Below, in pieces: positions 12,618-13,658 of a stretch of 13,658 nucleotides of DNA. Each line of letters opens with the position of its first letter. The stretch's first letter is position 1. Both the position numbers and the translations under genes were made by a program. Below the pieces are notes generated by a model that saw only the letters and a list, made by a program, of their open reading frames with translations, was not told the DNA's origin and did not search any database. This DNA comes from an uncultured Clostridia bacterium (lineage in GTDB: Bacteria > Bacillota > Clostridia > Lachnospirales > Lachnospiraceae), in contig CAMJIC010000045.1 of the NCBI GenBank assembly GCA_946405675.1, forward strand, positions 1-13,658, written 5' to 3'.

Positions 12618-13592
12618 ATGACAAGACGGATCGTATTCCGGATTGATGAGAACTATATGACGCTGGACCGGCCTGCGACCTGTTCGGAATTCCTGCGCTC
12701 AAGGGGATTCTCCCGTCATCTCCTGACTTACCTGCGCCATCATGAGCGCACACTGTTTTTGAATAGGGAAAGCGTTTTCACGAACCACCCGGTCCGGAAG
12801 GGAGATGTGCTGGAGGTGGTTTTCACAGATGAGGTTCCATCGGTTTCCATTGTCCCGAACCCGATGAATCTGGATATCGTGTATGAGGATGATGACATCC
12901 TTGTGATCAACAAGCCGCCTTTTCTTCCGGTTCAGCCCTCCATCGGGCACTATGAATATACCCTGGGGAATGGTGTCGTTGCCTATTATCACAGTCAGGG
13001 GATCCCGTTTGTATACCGCTGTGTGAACCGGCTCGACCGCAACACGAGCGGCCTTGTGATCATCGCAAAGAATATGGCCAGCTCAGCGATCCTGTATGAT
13101 GAGATGAAGACGCGCAGCATCCGCCGCACCTACCTGACTGTCGTCCATGGAAAAATGGATGCGCCCGGGACGATAGACGCTCCGATCAGAAGACGCACTG
13201 AGTCGATGATTGAGAGATGCGTGGACCTGGAAAACGGGCAGAAAGCAGTCACGCATTTTATGCCCCTTTCCTACAATCCGGAAAATGACACCACTGCGCT
13301 CCTGGTACGGCTTGAGACAGGCCGCACCCACCAGATCCGTGTGCATATGGCCTACATCAGCCACCCGGTCGCCGGGGATACTTTGTACGGATACGGCAAT
13401 GGCATGTATCCCTCAGACGTCAGAGAGCCTTTGATCAACCGTCAGGCACTCCACTCCCTGCGCCTGCAATTCATGCACCCGATCACCCGTGAGATGCTGC
13501 GGTTCGAGGCACCGGTTCCGGAGGACATCCGGAAGCTGCTTCCGCAGCCTGCCGAAAACATCCTCCCCAAAACCGCGCAATTATTGAATTAA
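12618..13592 (+). CDS. RluA/RluD-family RNA pseudouridine synthase
   Basis: The 324-residue protein isomerises uridine to pseudouridine in structured RNA, most likely 23S rRNA. An S4-like N-terminal region (about 17-72, with SEFLRSRGFSRHLLTYLRHH) precedes the catalytic domain. That domain starts near DIVYEDDDILVINKPPFLPV (86-105). The motif VNRLDRNTSGLVIIAKN contains the catalytic Asp140. ETGRTHQIRVHMAYISHPVAGD is the conserved C-terminal motif. The exact target base cannot be read from the sequence; RluD, RluC and RluA relatives differ in specificity. AAAGGA about 11 bases upstream supports the ATG at 12618; an ATG at 12613 is closed at once by TGA. It is transcribed divergently from the polyamine operon from its own promoter. 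Confidence 0.92.
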   Translation: MTRRIVFRIDENYMTLDRPATCSEFLRSRGFSRHLLTYLRHHERTLFLNRESVFTNHPVRKGDVLEVVFTDEVPSVSIVPNPMNLDIVYEDDDILVINKPPFLPVQPSIGHYEYTLGNGVVAYYHSQGIPFVYRCVNRLDRNTSGLVIIAKNMASSAILYDEMKTRSIRRTYLTVVHGKMDAPGTIDAPIRRRTESMIERCVDLENGQKAVTHFMPLSYNPENDTTALLVRLETGRTHQIRVHMAYISHPVAGDTLYGYGNGMYPSDVREPLINRQALHSLRLQFMHPITREMLRFEAPVPEDIRKLLPQPAENILPKTAQLLN

Positions 13593-13593
13593 T

Positions 13594-13623
13594 GTAACTG
13601 TGCAGGTAACTGTTCAGGACAGC
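13594..13623 (+). repeat. family 2 repeat, tandem 12-bp units after the pseudouridine synthase
   Basis: GTAACTGTGCAG (13594-13605) is followed directly by GTAACTGTTCAG (13606-13617) and then GACAG. GGTAACTGTTCAG plus ACAG matches the left arm of the 8734-8765 palindrome at 17 of 18 bases. It begins one base after the TAA stop codon. The remaining bases to the window end show nothing I can interpret. Confidence 0.75.
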
Positions 13624-13658
13624 CCGAAGCACTTGCTGCTGAGGGCGTATGAAAGTGT

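Overview
The window looks like a chromosomal segment of a Clostridia bacterium, most likely Lachnospiraceae. The base composition is moderately GC-rich. Ribosome binding sites are strong and GGAGG-like. The gene content fits too: a lysA variant whose sequence matches the form I know from gut Firmicutes, an LTA-synthase-family membrane sulfatase, a fused YdiF-type CoA-transferase, and an XRE-cupin regulator heading a potABCD operon. The taxonomic statement is inference from gene content; no rRNA or tRNA is present.

Layout, left to right. Positions 1-547 hold a small plus-strand gene (51 residues, 144-299) behind a good sigma-70 promoter, a possible 22-residue follower, a stable hairpin and a 19-bp tandem repeat. 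From about 12.35 kb back to 548, everything is on the minus strand. In transcription order these are: XRE-cupin regulator (12345-11806), potA (11714-10572), potB (10562-9735), potC (9610-8795, TTG start), potD lipoprotein (8700-7393), a rhomboid-like membrane protein with a zinc-ribbon tail (7252-6272), an LTA-synthase-family phosphoglycerol transferase (6175-3836), lysA (3546-2272) and an acyl-CoA transferase (2059-548). At the right end an RluA/RluD-family pseudouridine synthase (12618-13592) is read divergently from the regulator.

The regulator and potABCD form a polyamine (spermidine/putrescine) ABC importer operon. It sits behind a promoter with perfect -35 and -10 hexamers and a palindromic AGTAAAA/TTTTACT operator just downstream, which suggests autoregulation by the XRE-cupin protein. 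The remaining genes are housekeeping or envelope functions and need not be one pathway.

The most unusual feature is not a gene. Nearly every gene boundary carries a copy of a short dispersed repeat. Family 1 is a 38-bp unit, present as two identical copies at 3760-3797 and 12508-12545, with degenerate copies at 2108-2151, 2240-2275, 373-396 and a fragment at 9727-9738. Family 2 is built on GTAAC[T/A]GTTCAGAACAG and occurs in palindromic or tandem form at 6208-6262, 8734-8765 and 13594-13623. One copy supplies the -35 box of the pseudouridine synthase promoter, and two others contain stop codons. I found no CRISPR array, insertion sequence, tRNA, rRNA or recognisable riboswitch.
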